Part shown: positions 35,395 through 44,176 of the stretch, one piece after another
Numbering within the stretch: position 1 is the first letter of the stretch
Layout of the letters: each line of letters begins with the position of its first letter
From: JADZAI01 sp047602465
GTDB lineage: Bacteria > Pseudomonadota > Alphaproteobacteria > Micropepsales > Micropepsaceae
Assembly (NCBI GenBank): GCA_047602465.1
Contig: JASGHF010000001.1
Coordinates: forward strand, 682,001-746,000
Length of the DNA: 64,000 bases
Direction of reading: 5' to 3'
Translations under genes and position numbers: made by a program
The notes under the pieces: model-generated
The model's database searches: none
Told to the model about the DNA's origin: nothing
What the model saw: the letters and a program-made list of their open reading frames with translations, nothing else

Positions 35395-36129
35395 TCAGCA
35401 CCCTTCGGGGTCGAGCCACCAGCCGACCACCTTGCCGTCGGCGTCCTTCACCTCGGGGGCCTCGTAGCACTCGCCCCCGGGGTTCTCGCCCGGACCGCGG
35501 ACGAAGATTTCAGCGTTGGTGCCGGCGGGCAGGGCGGCATCGTCGGCCTGCGGCGCTTTGGCCGCCTTGCCGGCCGCTACGGTGCAGGTCTGCGTCGGGG
35601 ATGCCTCGCCGCCCGGCATGATGACATAGCCCGCATCCGCAGCGGTGGCGCGCGCATAGACAATGGCGGGGAAATCCTTTTCGCCCTTCAGGCAGGCGTC
35701 GATCACCGGCAACGCCGCGACCACATCCTGCCCCCAGGGCCGGTAGGCGCAGCCTTTCAGGGTCACCGCATCCTTGCCCGTCAGAACGGCCTCGACGGTG
35801 TAGGGATAGACGAAATCGCTCATCCCGTCGGAACACACGGCGGGCGACAGCGTGACGGTCAGCGGGCCTGAGGTGATGACGCGGTTCTCGCCGAGGCCGG
35901 TGGAATATTCCACCAGGTACTCGGTGACGACGTCGCCCTCCTCGCCCGGCACGCTCAATTTCAGCGTCTTGGGATCGATATCGAGGCCCCAGAAAGGCTC
36001 CGTCCCGGCGGCCCGCAACGCGCCTTTCACAGCCTCCTCCAGAACCATCGCTGGTCCATCGGGCAAGGCGGGCAGCGCAGGCGCTTCGGGCGTCACAGGC
36101 GTGAGAGCGATGAGAACTGTCAGAAACAT
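35395..36129 (-). CDS. Exported hypothetical with COG3650-like motif
   Basis: 244 residues. Short hydrophobic N-terminus (MFLTVLIALTPVTPEA) that may be a signal peptide, with GGAGG before the ATG. The segment RAAGTEPFWGLDIDP resembles the GTEPFW motif of COG3650/HslJ-neighbour membrane-associated proteins. Five or more cysteines (VCSDG, KGCAY, DACLKG, QTCTV, GECYE, PEGC) suggest disulfides outside the cytosol. The function is unknown. Confidence 0.7.
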   Translation of the reverse strand: MFLTVLIALTPVTPEAPALPALPDGPAMVLEEAVKGALRAAGTEPFWGLDIDPKTLKLSVPGEEGDVVTEYLVEYSTGLGENRVITSGPLTVTLSPAVCSDGMSDFVYPYTVEAVLTGKDAVTLKGCAYRPWGQDVVAALPVIDACLKGEKDFPAIVYARATAADAGYVIMPGGEASPTQTCTVAAGKAAKAPQADDAALPAGTNAEIFVRGPGENPGGECYEAPEVKDADGKVVGWWLDPEGC

Positions 36130-36195
36130 GGGGGCCTCCTGGTCGCCTCCAGACTAGGCCGATGCGCCCCGTGCCGCCCTGCAACTCGTTGGCCG

Positions 36196-36822
36196 TTATT
36201 CGGCCATCAGCCCCGCGACGAAGCCTTCCAGCGCCGGCTGGCGGTCGCGCTTCAGCCGCTCGGCGATGATGATCGCATGCACGTCCTGCAGCGAGCGCTC
36301 CAGGAAGTCGTTGACGATCACATACTCGAACTCGTTCCAGTGGCTCATCTCGCCATTCGCCTGCGCCATGCGCTTGGCGACGGTCTGCGCGTCGTCCTGC
36401 CCGCGCCGGGTCAGCCGCTCGGCCAGCTGCGCCTTGGTCGGCGGCAGGATGAAGACCGTCACCGCATCGGGATAGGCGGCCCTGAGCTGCCGCACGCCCT
36501 GCCAGTCGATGTCGAACATCACGTCATGGCCTTCGGCCATCGCCTCGTCGACATAGTCGCGGGGCGAGCCATAGGACTTCTCGAAGACGCCCGCATATTC
36601 GATGAACCCGCCCGCCTTCGCCTTGGCGTCGAAGGCCTCCTGCGTGACGAAGACATAATCCTGTCCGTCGATCTCGCCGGGCCGCATCCTGCGGGTCGTC
36701 CACGACACCGACAGACGCAGCGCCGGGTCCATCGTCATGAGGCGGCGGGTGATCGAGGTCTTGCCCGCGCCGCTCGGCGCGGCGAAGGCGATCATCATCG
36801 GCTTGCGCTGGATGGTCAGCAT
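36196..36822 (-). CDS. gmk: Guanylate kinase
   Basis: 208 residues. Phosphorylates GMP to GDP. P-loop APSGAGKTS at residues 15-23, GMP-binding SVSWTTRRMRPGEIDGQDYVF, then VMFDIDWQGVRQL and the lid LTRRGQDD. Last gene of the fabD-to-gmk run, 18 bases after yicC, an order common in alphaproteobacteria. Confidence 0.96.
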   Translation of the reverse strand: MLTIQRKPMMIAFAAPSGAGKTSITRRLMTMDPALRLSVSWTTRRMRPGEIDGQDYVFVTQEAFDAKAKAGGFIEYAGVFEKSYGSPRDYVDEAMAEGHDVMFDIDWQGVRQLRAAYPDAVTVFILPPTKAQLAERLTRRGQDDAQTVAKRMAQANGEMSHWNEFEYVIVNDFLERSLQDVHAIIIAERLKRDRQPALEGFVAGLMAE

Positions 36823-36840
36823 CTCACGCGCCCCCCGGCG

Positions 36841-37722
36841 CTACTCAACATTCTGGACCTGTTCGCGGAACTGCTCGATCACGGCTTTGAGGTCTAGCCC
36901 CAGTCGCGTCAACTGGATATCGAACGACTTGGAGCAGAGCGTATTCGCCTCGCGCGTGAACTCCTGACACAGGAAATCCAGCCGCCGCCCGGCAGGCTCG
37001 GTGTCGGCCAGCAGATCGCGCGCCTGCGCGACATGGGCGTCCAGCCGGTCCAGCTCCTCCGTCACGTCGGCCTTGGCGGCTAGCAGCGCCGCTTCCTGAT
37101 GCAGCCGCTCCGGGTTCAGCGCGCTCGACGCCTCGACCAGCTTCGCAACCTGGTCGGCGAGGCGCTGCTTCACCGCCTCCGGCGCAAGGCTTGCGAGACT
37201 GCGCGCTTCGGCCGCCAGCGCGGCGATGCGCCCAAGCTGGGCGTCCAGCAGCGCACCGATCCGCGCGCCCTCTTCCGCCCGCGCTTTGGCGAGCGCCTTC
37301 AGCGCCTCGTCCAGAGACGCCAGCAACGCGGCGTCCCGCGCCTCGATATCGGCCTCGCCGCCCTGCGTTTCCTCGACGACGCCCTTCATGCGGAAGATGC
37401 CGTCGGCGCTGGGCGGGCTGACGGGAAGCACGCTCTCCATCGCCTTCATGGCTTCGGAGATCGCCTGCAACGCCTCGCGGTTGATCTTGAGGTTCGGGGC
37501 CTGCGCCTGTTCGGTCAGCACCAGCGAGACCTGCACCGAGCCGCGCTTCAGCCGTCTGGTCAGCGCCTGCCGCGCCGCGACCTCCAGCCCGTCATATCCC
37601 GGCGGCAGGCGGAAGCGCGGCTCCAGCCCCTTGCCGTTGACGCTTTTCAACTCCCACGCCCAGTCCAGCAGGCCGAAACTGCCACGCGCCCGGGCGAAGC
37701 CGGTCATCGAGACGACGGTCAT
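36841..37722 (-). CDS. yicC: YicC family endoribonuclease-like protein
   Basis: 293 residues from the ATG at 37722, which overlaps the mltG stop (ATGA) and has GGAGG upstream. Starts MTVVSMTGFARARGSF; the C-terminal DUF1732 part ends QEFTREANTLCSKSFDIQLT, the family signature. YicC is a stress-linked protein recently tied to RNA cleavage in other bacteria; that is family knowledge, not visible here. The middle is long, charged and coiled-coil like. Confidence 0.93.
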   Translation of the reverse strand: MTVVSMTGFARARGSFGLLDWAWELKSVNGKGLEPRFRLPPGYDGLEVAARQALTRRLKRGSVQVSLVLTEQAQAPNLKINREALQAISEAMKAMESVLPVSPPSADGIFRMKGVVEETQGGEADIEARDAALLASLDEALKALAKARAEEGARIGALLDAQLGRIAALAAEARSLASLAPEAVKQRLADQVAKLVEASSALNPERLHQEAALLAAKADVTEELDRLDAHVAQARDLLADTEPAGRRLDFLCQEFTREANTLCSKSFDIQLTRLGLDLKAVIEQFREQVQNVE

Positions 37723-38807
37723 GGCGTCCCTCCGGCGGCTTCCGCGTCCCGCGCCCGCTGCGCCTCGATCTCGCGCCATTTGCGGACGTTTTCGTTGTGC
37801 TCTTCCAGAGTCGCGGCGAAGGCGTGACCGCCCGTGCCGTCGGCGACGAAGAAGAGATAATCCGTATCCGGAGGATTGATCACGGCCTCCAGCGAGGCGC
37901 GGCCGGGATTGCAGATGGGCGTCGGCGGCAGGCCGTCGATGACATAGGTGTTGTAGGGCGTCGCCTTCTCAAGCTCGCTCTTGCGGATGCCGCGGCCCAG
38001 CGGCTCGCCGCCGGTCAGGCCATAGATGATGGTCGGGTCCGACTGCAGCTTCATGCCCTTGCGCAACCGGTTCACGAAGACGGACGCGACCTGCGGCCGT
38101 TCGCTGGCGACGCCCGTTTCCTTCTCCACGATGGACGCCAGGATGATCGCCTCTTCCAGCGTGTCGTAAGGCAGATCCGCCTTCCGGTTCGCCCACAGCT
38201 TCTCGGCCAGCGCCGTGTGGTCGCGCTCCATCCGGCGCAATATGTCGGCCCGCGTCGTGCCGCGCGTGAACAGGTACGTCTCCGGGAGCAGCGCGCCCTC
38301 GGCAGGCGCGGCGCGCAGCTCGCCGGTCAGCGTGGTGTCGGCATTCAGAATGCGCAGAACCATCTGGCTGGTGCGCCCCTCGGGGATCGTCACCGAATAC
38401 TGGATGACCTTGCCCGAGACGAGCAGCTCCATCACCTGCTTCATGCTCGATCCGGCCGGCACCTTGTATTCGCCGTGCTTCAGCTTGCCCTGCTGTTCCA
38501 GATAGCGCGTGCCCAGCTTGAAGATCGTCGCGTCGTCGAGAACGCCCAGATTGAACGGATCGTCCTTCGAGATGACGCCCGCATCGCGCAGCTTCACGGC
38601 GATGGCGTTCAGCCCGTCGCCCGGCTCGAGGGTCGCGAAGGTGTCGGCGGCCAGCGGCCCCGGCGCGTTGAAGCGCTCCCACGCCCAATAGGCCGCGCCG
38701 CCGGCGGCGAGGCCGCCGAGGATGAGGAGAACCAGCAGAAACGCAAAAAATCTTGCGAGGAAGGACCGCCGCCTTCTGGGAGGTTTTGGGTCTTTGGCCT
38801 CGCCCAT
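37719..38807 (-). CDS. mltG: Endolytic murein transglycosylase MltG
   Basis: 362 residues. Single N-terminal membrane helix (FFAFLLVLLILGGLAAGGAA, about 20-39) after a basic cytosolic tail, then a LysM-like segment and the YceG domain. The catalytic Glu is in ASIVEKETG; YGLTGGEPLGRG and SPYNTY-like TPYNTYVIDGLPPTPI are family blocks. It cuts nascent glycan strands. Between fabF and yicC. Confidence 0.95.
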   Translation of the reverse strand: MGEAKDPKPPRRRRSFLARFFAFLLVLLILGGLAAGGAAYWAWERFNAPGPLAADTFATLEPGDGLNAIAVKLRDAGVISKDDPFNLGVLDDATIFKLGTRYLEQQGKLKHGEYKVPAGSSMKQVMELLVSGKVIQYSVTIPEGRTSQMVLRILNADTTLTGELRAAPAEGALLPETYLFTRGTTRADILRRMERDHTALAEKLWANRKADLPYDTLEEAIILASIVEKETGVASERPQVASVFVNRLRKGMKLQSDPTIIYGLTGGEPLGRGIRKSELEKATPYNTYVIDGLPPTPICNPGRASLEAVINPPDTDYLFFVADGTGGHAFAATLEEHNENVRKWREIEAQRARDAEAAGGTP

Positions 38808-38812
38808 CGGCG

Positions 38813-40075
38813 TCAGGCCGGCGGCTTCGTCATGATGAGGGCGGCGTTGGTGCCGCCGAAGCCGAACGAGTTGGACAGCACCGCGCGCACTTCGCGCTTG
38901 CGGGCCTTCAGCGGCACGAGGTCGATGGCCGTCGTGACGTCGGGGTTTTCAAGATTGATGGTCGGCGGCACGACCTGATCGCGCATCGCGAGGATGCAGA
39001 AGATCGCCTCCACCGCGCCGGCAGCGCCCAGCAGATGCCCGATCGACGACTTGGTCGACGACATCGACAGCTTCGAGGCATGTTCGCCGAAGAACCGTTC
39101 CACCGCGCCCAGCTCGATGCCGTCCGCCATGGTCGAGGTGCCGTGCGCGTTGACATAGTCGATGTCGGCGACCGTCAGGCCCGAGCGCTTCAGCGCCATC
39201 TGCATGGCGCGGAAACCGCCATCGCCGTCCTCGGTCGGGGCGGTGATGTGGTAGGCGTCGCCGGAGAGGCCATAGCCGGTCACTTCGGCATAGATCTTCG
39301 CGCCGCGCGCCTTGGCGTGTTCGTATTCTTCCAGGATCACGACGCCTGCGCCCTCGCCCATCACGAAGCCGTCGCGGTCCTTGTCGTAAGGACGCGACCC
39401 CTTCTCGGGCGTGTCGTTATAGGCGGTCGAGAGCGCACGGCAGGCGTTGAAGCCCGCAATGCCGATGCGGCAGATCGAGGCTTCCGCCCCGCCCGCGATC
39501 ATCACGTCGGCGTCGTCGAAGGCGATCAGCCGCGCGGCATCGCCGATGGCGTGCGCGCCGGTCGCGCAGGCCGTCACCACGGCATGGTTCGGACCCTTCG
39601 CGCCGAGGCGGATCGAGACCTGCCCCGAGACCAGATTGATCAGGCGGCCGGGAATGAAGAACGGGCTGATCCGGCGGGGGCCTTTTTCGTGCAGGGTGAT
39701 CGAGGCTTCCTCGATGCCCACCAGGCCGCCAATGCCGGAGCCGATCAGCACGCCGGTGCGGCAGCGCTGTTCCTCTGTCTCCAGCTTCAGCCCGCTGTCG
39801 TCCCAGGCCTGCTGGGCGGCAGCGATGCCGAAGATGATGAAGTCATCCAGCTTCCGCTGCTCTTTGACTTCCAGATAGTCGTCGGGATTGAACAGCCCGT
39901 CGGTCGTCGCGCCGCGCGGAACGCCGCAGGCGATCCGGGTGGCGAGGTCGTCCACCTTGAACGCGGTGATCGGGCGCGCCCCGGACTGCCCGTCCAGGAT
40001 GCGCGACCATGTGGCTTCGACGCCGCTCCCCAGCGGGGTGACGGCGCCCAGACCTGTTACGACGACGCGACGCAT
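38813..40075 (-). CDS. fabF: Beta-ketoacyl-ACP synthase II
   Basis: 420 residues. Condensing enzyme of fatty-acid elongation. Catalytic triad: Cys in TACATGAHAIGDA, His in VNAHGTSTMADGIEL, His in KSSIGHLLGAAGAVEAI. The ATG at 40075 (MRRVVVTGLGAVTPLG) is the usual start; an in-frame TTG three codons earlier is unlikely. It follows acpP by 16 bases. Confidence 0.97.
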   Translation of the reverse strand: MRRVVVTGLGAVTPLGSGVEATWSRILDGQSGARPITAFKVDDLATRIACGVPRGATTDGLFNPDDYLEVKEQRKLDDFIIFGIAAAQQAWDDSGLKLETEEQRCRTGVLIGSGIGGLVGIEEASITLHEKGPRRISPFFIPGRLINLVSGQVSIRLGAKGPNHAVVTACATGAHAIGDAARLIAFDDADVMIAGGAEASICRIGIAGFNACRALSTAYNDTPEKGSRPYDKDRDGFVMGEGAGVVILEEYEHAKARGAKIYAEVTGYGLSGDAYHITAPTEDGDGGFRAMQMALKRSGLTVADIDYVNAHGTSTMADGIELGAVERFFGEHASKLSMSSTKSSIGHLLGAAGAVEAIFCILAMRDQVVPPTINLENPDVTTAIDLVPLKARKREVRAVLSNSFGFGGTNAALIMTKPPA

Positions 40076-40091
40076 ACCGGTCAAACGCGAA

Positions 40092-40331
40092 TTACTTCGC
40101 GGCCTTTTCCGAGATGAACTTCACGGCGTCGCCGACCGTCTGGATGGTCTCGGCGGCGTCGTCCGGGATCTCGATGCCGAACTCTTCCTCGAACGCCATG
40201 ACCAGCTCGACCGTGTCGAGGCTGTCCGCGCCGAGATCATCGATGAAGCTCGCCTTCTCGCTGACTTTGTCGGCATCGACGCCCAGGTGGTCGATGACGA
40301 TCTTCTTCACGCGTTCTGCGACGTCGCTCAT
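40092..40331 (-). CDS. acpP: Acyl carrier protein
   Basis: 79 residues, acidic. Carries acyl chains on phosphopantetheine at Ser in GADSLDTVELVMAFEEEF. AGGA lies about 10 bases before the ATG. The 137 bases upstream (to fabG) are larger than other gaps in the run, and TTGCAG in a promoter-like position suggests a separate acpP promoter, though the -10 is not clear. Confidence 0.97.
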   Translation of the reverse strand: MSDVAERVKKIVIDHLGVDADKVSEKASFIDDLGADSLDTVELVMAFEEEFGIEIPDDAAETIQTVGDAVKFISEKAAK

Positions 40332-40468
40332 GTATCCGTTCCTATCGTGTTGCCCCGGCCAGGCGTTGCGCGGACCGGGAAAGGCGCGCTTCGTATCACG
40401 TTGCCAGACTTGATGTCACCCCTGCAAACGGCCCGGATTTCCGCGCCTTTTTTGCCGGAGTTCCCGCT

Positions 40469-41206
40469 TTAGACCATCGCCATGCCGCCATTGACGTGAA
40501 TCGTCGCGCCGGTGACGTAGGCGGCTTCCTCGCTGGCGAGATAGACGACGGCGGCGGCGATCTCGTCCGGCGTGCCCATCCGGCCGGCCGGAATCTTGTC
40601 CGAGACGGCCTTTTTCTGGTCGTCGGTCAGCGCATCGGTCATGGGCGTGGCAATGAAGCCCGGCGCGACGCAGTTGACCGTGATGTTGCGGCTGGCGACT
40701 TCCTGCGCCAGCGACTTGGACATGCCGATAATGCCTGCCTTGGCGGCGGCATAGTTCGCCTGCCCCGGATTGCCGGTCACGCCGACGACAGAAGTGATGG
40801 AGACGATCCGGCCCCAGCGCTTCTTCATCATGCCGCGCATGCAGGCCCGGGCGAGGCGGAACGCGCCGGTCAGGTTGACCCGCAGAATGTCATCCCACTC
40901 CGCGTCCTTCATGCGCATGAAGAGATTGTCGCGGGTGATGCCGGCATTGTTCACCAGGATATCGACGCCGCCGAGGGCCTTCTCCACCGCCGGCACGAGG
41001 CCGTCGACCGAGGCGGTGTCGGTCAGATCGGCCGGGAAAATTTCCGCGCGCTCGCCAAGTTCCGCCTTCAGCGCCTCAAGCTGCTCCACGCGGCGGCCCG
41101 AAAGCGCCACGGTGGCTCCTTGAGCATGCAGTGCCTTGGCGACCTGCAGGCCGATCCCGCCCGTCGCACCCGTCACGAGGGCGACCTTGCCCGTCAGATT
41201 GAACAT
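40469..41206 (-). CDS. fabG: 3-oxoacyl-ACP reductase
   Basis: 245 residues, SDR fold. NADPH loop TGATGGIG, NNAG (LVNNAGITRDNLFMRMKD), catalytic Ser in ITSVVG and Tyr-Lys in YAAAKAG. It reduces 3-oxoacyl-ACP. Ends VTGATIHVNGGMAMV, typical of FabG. GAGGGAG precedes the ATG. Between fabD (11-base gap) and acpP. Confidence 0.97.
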   Translation of the reverse strand: MFNLTGKVALVTGATGGIGLQVAKALHAQGATVALSGRRVEQLEALKAELGERAEIFPADLTDTASVDGLVPAVEKALGGVDILVNNAGITRDNLFMRMKDAEWDDILRVNLTGAFRLARACMRGMMKKRWGRIVSITSVVGVTGNPGQANYAAAKAGIIGMSKSLAQEVASRNITVNCVAPGFIATPMTDALTDDQKKAVSDKIPAGRMGTPDEIAAAVVYLASEEAAYVTGATIHVNGGMAMV

Positions 41207-41217
41207 GGCTTTCTCCC

Positions 41218-42162
41218 TCAGACGCTTTTCAGAAATGCTTCGATATCCGCCGGGGTTTCCAGCGATACCGGCTCGACCTCGGTGGTGATGCGCTTGGCCA
41301 TGCCGGTCAGCACCTTGCCCGCACCGGCCTCCACCACCTTCGTCACGCCGAGACCCGGCAGCGATGCGATGGTTTCGCGCCAGCGCACGCGGCCCGTCAC
41401 CTGCTCCACCAGAAGCGCGCGGATCTCGGCCGGATCGATCACCGGCTTCACGGTGACGTTGGCGATCACGGGCAGCGACGGCGTGTTGATCGTCGCCTCT
41501 TCCAGCTTGCGGGCCATCTCCTCGGCCGCCGGCTTCATCAGAGGCGAATGGAAGGGTGCGCTCACCGGCAGCGGCATGGCGCGCTTGATGCCAAGCGCCT
41601 TCACATGCTCGGCGGCGCGGTCAATCGCCGCCTTGTGGCCGGAGATCACCACCTGCCCCGGCGCGTTGTCGTTGGCGATGGCGGCGATCTCACCCGGCGC
41701 CGAAATCAGTTTGCACAGTTCCTCGGCCTGCGCGATTTCGGCGCCCAGCAGGGCCGCCATCGCGCCGACGCCCACCGGCACCGCGCGCTGCATCGCCTGT
41801 CCGCGCGCTTTCAGCAGCTTCGCGCCATCGCTGAGGCTGAACGCCCCCGCCGCCACCAGCGCCGAATATTCGCCCAGCGAGTGCCCTGCGACGTGGCTGC
41901 ACCGTTCGGCCAGCCTGAAGCCGCCCTCACGCTCCAGCACGCGGACGATCGCCATGGAGACGGCCATCAACGCCGGCTGGGCGTTCTCGGTGAGGGTCAG
42001 CTCGCCTTCCGGCCCCTCGAACATCAGCTTCGACAGGTTCTGCGACAGCGCCTCGTCGACCTCGCCGAAGACATCGCGCGCCGCGCCGAAGGCCTCGGCC
42101 AGCGCCTTGCCCATGCCCGGCGCCTGACTGCCCTGTCCGGGGAACGTGAATGCGGTGGTCAT
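41218..42162 (-). CDS. fabD: Malonyl-CoA:ACP transacylase
   Basis: 314 residues. Loads malonyl groups onto ACP. FPGQGSQAPGMGKAL at the N-terminus, nucleophile Ser in GHSLGEYSALVAAG, Arg in QRAVPVG, His in SAPFHSPLM. First gene of the fatty-acid run; AAGGA lies 8 bases upstream. The upstream 185 bases, shared with the divergent lectin gene, hold two strong inverted repeats. Confidence 0.97.
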   Translation of the reverse strand: MTTAFTFPGQGSQAPGMGKALAEAFGAARDVFGEVDEALSQNLSKLMFEGPEGELTLTENAQPALMAVSMAIVRVLEREGGFRLAERCSHVAGHSLGEYSALVAAGAFSLSDGAKLLKARGQAMQRAVPVGVGAMAALLGAEIAQAEELCKLISAPGEIAAIANDNAPGQVVISGHKAAIDRAAEHVKALGIKRAMPLPVSAPFHSPLMKPAAEEMARKLEEATINTPSLPVIANVTVKPVIDPAEIRALLVEQVTGRVRWRETIASLPGLGVTKVVEAGAGKVLTGMAKRITTEVEPVSLETPADIEAFLKSV

Positions 42163-42248
42163 AAGCCCATCCTTGTTGCTGGCCCGCGTGAGACACCGAA
42201 GGCGGCGGACCTGTCAAGGAACGAGCCGGACCTGCCCGGCCCTGCTTC

Positions 42249-42312
42249 ATGCGCCGTTCAGCCGTCCGGGCGGCTGATGCGGCGCATTGGCGCGTGGCCG
42301 GGGCCGCCACGC
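42249..42312. repeat. Two adjacent inverted repeats between fabD and the first lectin gene
   Basis: First: 42249-42264 pairs with 42271-42287 (8 plus 7 bp with a 1x2 internal loop, 6-base loop). Second: 7-bp stem 42292-42298 with 42306-42312, 7-base loop. No U-tract follows either on either strand. They lie about 36-100 bases before the lectin ATG and 87-150 before fabD. The role is unknown. Confidence 0.6.
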
Positions 42313-42347
42313 ACGCCTAGGGTTGCGATCAAACGAGGGAGATTGTC

Positions 42348-43196
42348 ATGTTGAAACAAGCACTCACGGGCATCGCCGCCGCGCTGGGGATCGCGCTCGC
42401 GACGAGCGCCAGCGCCGATATCTTCGAATCGGCGCATGCGCCCGGCATGTGCCTCAACGTCACGACGGGCGGCGTCTCGATCCAGCCCTGCGACGGCAGC
42501 GGCAACCAGGATCTCGCCATCGCCTCGGTCAGCGGCGGCCGGGTGATCGTGGCGGGCGTGCGCTGTCTCCAGATGTCGGGCCAGAACAACATGCCGACGC
42601 TCGTGCAATGCGCCTCGCCTTTCAACGGCGTCACCCGTTTCAACATGGTCAATAACGGACCGATCCGCGGCGATGGCCTCTGCCTCGATGTGAAGGGCGG
42701 CAAGAAGAACGCCGGCACGCGGGTCATCGGCTTTGAATGCAACAACCAGAACAACCAGCGCTGGCTTCGCACCGCGACCGGCAAGGTTCCAGCCGACAAT
42801 ATCGGCGAACTCGCCGGCAGCGCGCAGGAAGGCGTGCTTTCGGCCAACCACGCCCCCTATCTCTGCCTCAATCTCAGCGGCAATCGCCTCAATCTGATGC
42901 CCTGCAACAGCGCGACCCGTTTCAAGGTCGGCGTCGGCGTTCCCACCACGCCGGTCATGGCCCAGATCTCTGGACCCAATAAATGCCTCGCCGGCGACGG
43001 CTCGCAGGGCCAGCAGATCCGCGCCGGGGCGTGCAATATCGGCGCGGTGGAATGGACCTTCACCACCAACGGCCTGCTGCGCGCCGCCAACGGCCTCTGC
43101 GCCGATGTCGAGGGCGCCTCGCAAAACCCCGGCGCGCGGGTGATTTTCTTCAAATGTTCGGGCAATTCGAACCAGCGCTTCACGCTGGTCCCGTAA
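42348..43196 (+). CDS. Secreted ricin-type beta-trefoil lectin 1
   Basis: 282 residues. Signal peptide 1-24 (MLKQALTGIAAALGIALATSASA). Two beta-trefoil domains: about 25-150 and 160-282, each with repeated C-x-D/N and Q-x-W/F elements (GMCLNVTTGG, GLCLDVKGG, NNQRWLRT; YLCLNLSG, GLCADVEGAS, SNQRFTLVP). No catalytic domain is attached. Carbohydrate binding is inferred from the fold. GAGGGAG lies before the ATG. A 24-bp stretch at 43092-43115 is identical to 43655-43678 in the next gene, showing tandem duplication. Confidence 0.88.
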   Translation: MLKQALTGIAAALGIALATSASADIFESAHAPGMCLNVTTGGVSIQPCDGSGNQDLAIASVSGGRVIVAGVRCLQMSGQNNMPTLVQCASPFNGVTRFNMVNNGPIRGDGLCLDVKGGKKNAGTRVIGFECNNQNNQRWLRTATGKVPADNIGELAGSAQEGVLSANHAPYLCLNLSGNRLNLMPCNSATRFKVGVGVPTTPVMAQISGPNKCLAGDGSQGQQIRAGACNIGAVEWTFTTNGLLRAANGLCADVEGASQNPGARVIFFKCSGNSNQRFTLVP

Positions 43197-43220
43197 CCCC
43201 GCTTCATCCACGGTTCAGGC

Positions 43221-43250
43221 GGTGCGCGCGACATGGATAACGCGCGCGCC
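43221..43250. other. Hairpin between lectin genes 1 and 2
   Basis: Ten-bp CG-rich stem with one G-U pair (43221-43230 with 43241-43250), 10-base loop. No U-tract. It lies 25 bases after the lectin 1 stop and may protect or partly end the transcript. Confidence 0.4.
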
Positions 43251-43324
43251 GCGTCCGTTCGCCGCTTGAGCGGAACTCGGCGGATGTGCCAGCGTTCGGC
43301 CAAGAGATCTGGGAGATGACCGCC

Positions 43325-44173
43325 ATGACGCCAATCCGATCCTTCCTCGCCGGCCTTGCCGCCGCCACCGCCTTCCTCGCCTTCGCCCCCGCCGCCTCGG
43401 CCGAGGCGCTGCAGTCCGACAAGGCGCGCGGCATGTGCATGGATTTCCAGTCCGGCCGCGGCGTCATCGCGCGCTGCTCCGGGCAGGCGCCGCAGGACAT
43501 CGACGTGCCGCCGCGCGGCGCCGATTTCATGCGCGTCGGGCGTTACTGCATCGCCGCCGGTCGCAATGGCGACCAGCTTTATGCGACGAACTGCAAGAAC
43601 CGCGCGGACCAGTACTGGACCTACAGCCAGAACGGCACGCTGGTGAACGGCACGGGCCTCTGCGCCGATGTCGAGGGCGGCTCGCGCAGCGAGGGCGCCC
43701 GCATCATCGGCTATAACTGCTCGGGCAAGTCGAACCAGCGCTGGCTGCTCTGGGAAGGCGGCTATGACGACGGTCCTTCGGGCGGCGGCTACACCAGCCA
43801 GGTTCTCCTGTCGCCGCAGCATGCGCCCGGCATGTGCCTCGACCGCGACAAGAGCACCAACCAGCTGATCCTCTGGGGCTGCCACGGCAAGTCGAACCAG
43901 GTCTTCACCCTGTCGACCAACGGCCGCACCGAGATGCGCGTGAACAACGGGTGCGTGGCGGCGGCGGCCAGCAGCCGCAGCCCGGTCTATGTGGCGACCT
44001 GCAACGGCTCGCGCAGCCAGACCTGGGTGGTGATGAGCAACGGCACGATCCGCAACGACTCTTCGGGGCTTTGCCTGGATGTCGACAGCGGCGGCACCTA
44101 TGAACGCACGCCCATCATCACCTTCAAATGCTCGGGCAAATCGAACCAGCGTTTCAACCTCTACTCGCGCTGA
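43325..44173 (+). CDS. Secreted ricin-type beta-trefoil lectin 2
   Basis: 282 residues from the ATG at 43325 (GGAG 9 bases upstream; an ATG at 43316 abuts the Shine-Dalgarno). Signal peptide to about residue 27 (FAPAASA). Two trefoils: QSDKARGMCMDFQSG, GLCADVEGGS, KSNQRWLLW; then SPQHAPGMCLDRD, KSNQVFTL, RSQTWVVM, GLCLDVDSGG, KSNQRFNLYSR. Most QxW repeats are kept, more than in lectins 1 and 3. The middle linker is Gly-rich (DDGPSGGGY). The same gene length as lectin 1. Confidence 0.88.
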   Translation: MTPIRSFLAGLAAATAFLAFAPAASAEALQSDKARGMCMDFQSGRGVIARCSGQAPQDIDVPPRGADFMRVGRYCIAAGRNGDQLYATNCKNRADQYWTYSQNGTLVNGTGLCADVEGGSRSEGARIIGYNCSGKSNQRWLLWEGGYDDGPSGGGYTSQVLLSPQHAPGMCLDRDKSTNQLILWGCHGKSNQVFTLSTNGRTEMRVNNGCVAAAASSRSPVYVATCNGSRSQTWVVMSNGTIRNDSSGLCLDVDSGGTYERTPIITFKCSGKSNQRFNLYSR

Positions 44174-44176
44174 CCC

